DNA from: Candidatus Peregrinibacteria bacterium
GTDB taxonomy: Bacteria; Patescibacteriota; Gracilibacteria; UBA1369; JACRIC01
Assembly (NCBI GenBank): GCA_016235915.1
Contig: JACRIC010000053.1
Location: 1 to 5,008, forward strand
Length of the DNA stretch: 5,008 bases
Reading direction: 5' to 3'
Shown one piece after another: positions 4,685 to 5,008 of this stretch (position 1 is its first letter; every line of letters starts with the position of its first letter). The position numbers and the translations under genes were made by a program. Below the pieces are notes generated by a model that saw nothing but the letters and a program-made list of their open reading frames with translations, ran no database searches and had not been told where the DNA came from.

Positions 4685-5008
4685 AGCAATTCAATAAAAG
4701 GATTTTTGAAAATACTTTCAAGGAGTTCATTATGGTTCGCTTTTTTCTGGCTAAAGTCAATCTCGCTCATCTCAACGGAATTGATCTCGCGGCCAAATTC
4801 CTTTTCAAGGCGGGTCAGGATTTTCGAGGCCGCCATCGCCTCAAAATCGCCGACGAGCAATACGTCGATGTCGCTCAAAGGCCCCCATCCGCCTTTGGCA
4901 TAGGAGCCAAACAAAACCGCACGGTGCAGGCCCTTGAGGCGCCGGAGTTCCTGCGCCATGCGCGCCTCGACCCCGACTGTCTTTCGCACGATCGCGCGGT
5001 ATTCCTGA
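4681..5008 (-). CDS. MNT-type nucleotidyltransferase domain protein, N-terminus outside the window
   Basis: A protein of the DNA polymerase beta-like minimal nucleotidyltransferase superfamily. The active-site signature is complete: HRAVLFGSYAKGG followed by SDIDVLLVGD, giving the GS-X10-DXD pattern used by MntA-type antitoxins that AMPylate their HEPN partner. A GTG at 4989 could start a 102-residue protein. However, the frame stays open to the window edge (REYRAIVRKTVGVE), and that segment resembles the linker preceding the transferase domain in proteins carrying an N-terminal winged-helix DNA-binding domain. I therefore treat the gene as truncated. The C-terminal part (EINSVEMSEIDF, then NHNELLESIFKNPFIELL) fits the same subgroup (recalled family pattern, not searched). 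It overlaps the HEPN gene by four bases. If the winged helix exists, autoregulation of the operon is plausible, but this cannot be seen here. Confidence 0.82.
   Translation of the reverse strand, partial: QEYRAIVRKTVGVEARMAQELRRLKGLHRAVLFGSYAKGGWGPLSDIDVLLVGDFEAMAASKILTRLEKEFGREINSVEMSEIDFSQKKANHNELLESIFKNPFIELL

Overview
The window is a bacterial segment of moderate GC with the standard genetic code: TGA is used as a stop by the pseudouridine synthase and by the HEPN gene. It carries two ribosomal protein genes, a two-gene surface-glycan type block, an rRNA-modification gene and one end of a nucleotidyltransferase/HEPN toxin-antitoxin type module. Weak or absent Shine-Dalgarno sites, an L19 with a long Ala/Glu-rich tail, AT-rich low-complexity spacers and rplU without an adjacent rpmA suggest a candidate-phyla-radiation (Patescibacteria-like) genome. 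That assignment is an inference; no marker in the window settles it.

Layout. (1) Positions 2-487, + strand: the 3' part of rplS (L19), cut by the window edge, ending in a strong hairpin terminator at 504-538. (2) Positions 560-2606, - strand: a methyltransferase (2606 to 1674) followed by a polysaccharide pyruvyl transferase family gene (1687 to 560), overlapping by 14 bases. Copies of one AT-rich repeat bracket this pair: copy A at 533-589, which also forms the end of the pyruvyl transferase gene, and copies B and C at 2661-2724 and 2768-2807. (3) Positions 2607-2879: an intergenic region holding repeats B and C and a probable promoter for rplU. (4) Positions 2880-3191, + strand: rplU (L21) with its own promoter and a GC-rich terminator. 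(5) Positions 3260-4195, - strand: an RluA/RluD-family 23S rRNA-type pseudouridine synthase that converges on rplU and probably shares its terminator. (6) Positions 4196-4288: a very G-poor degenerate repetitive spacer. (7) Positions 4289-5008, - strand: a nucleotidyltransferase (N-terminus outside the window) and a HEPN-like protein with an ATGA overlap.

The L19, L21 and pseudouridine synthase genes are translation housekeeping. The methyltransferase/pyruvyl transferase pair most likely decorates a cell-surface polysaccharide, and it sits between ribosomal genes like an inserted cassette. The most noteworthy observation is that nearly identical inverted and direct repeats lie on both sides of that pair, with the outer gene's last codons lying inside the repeat.
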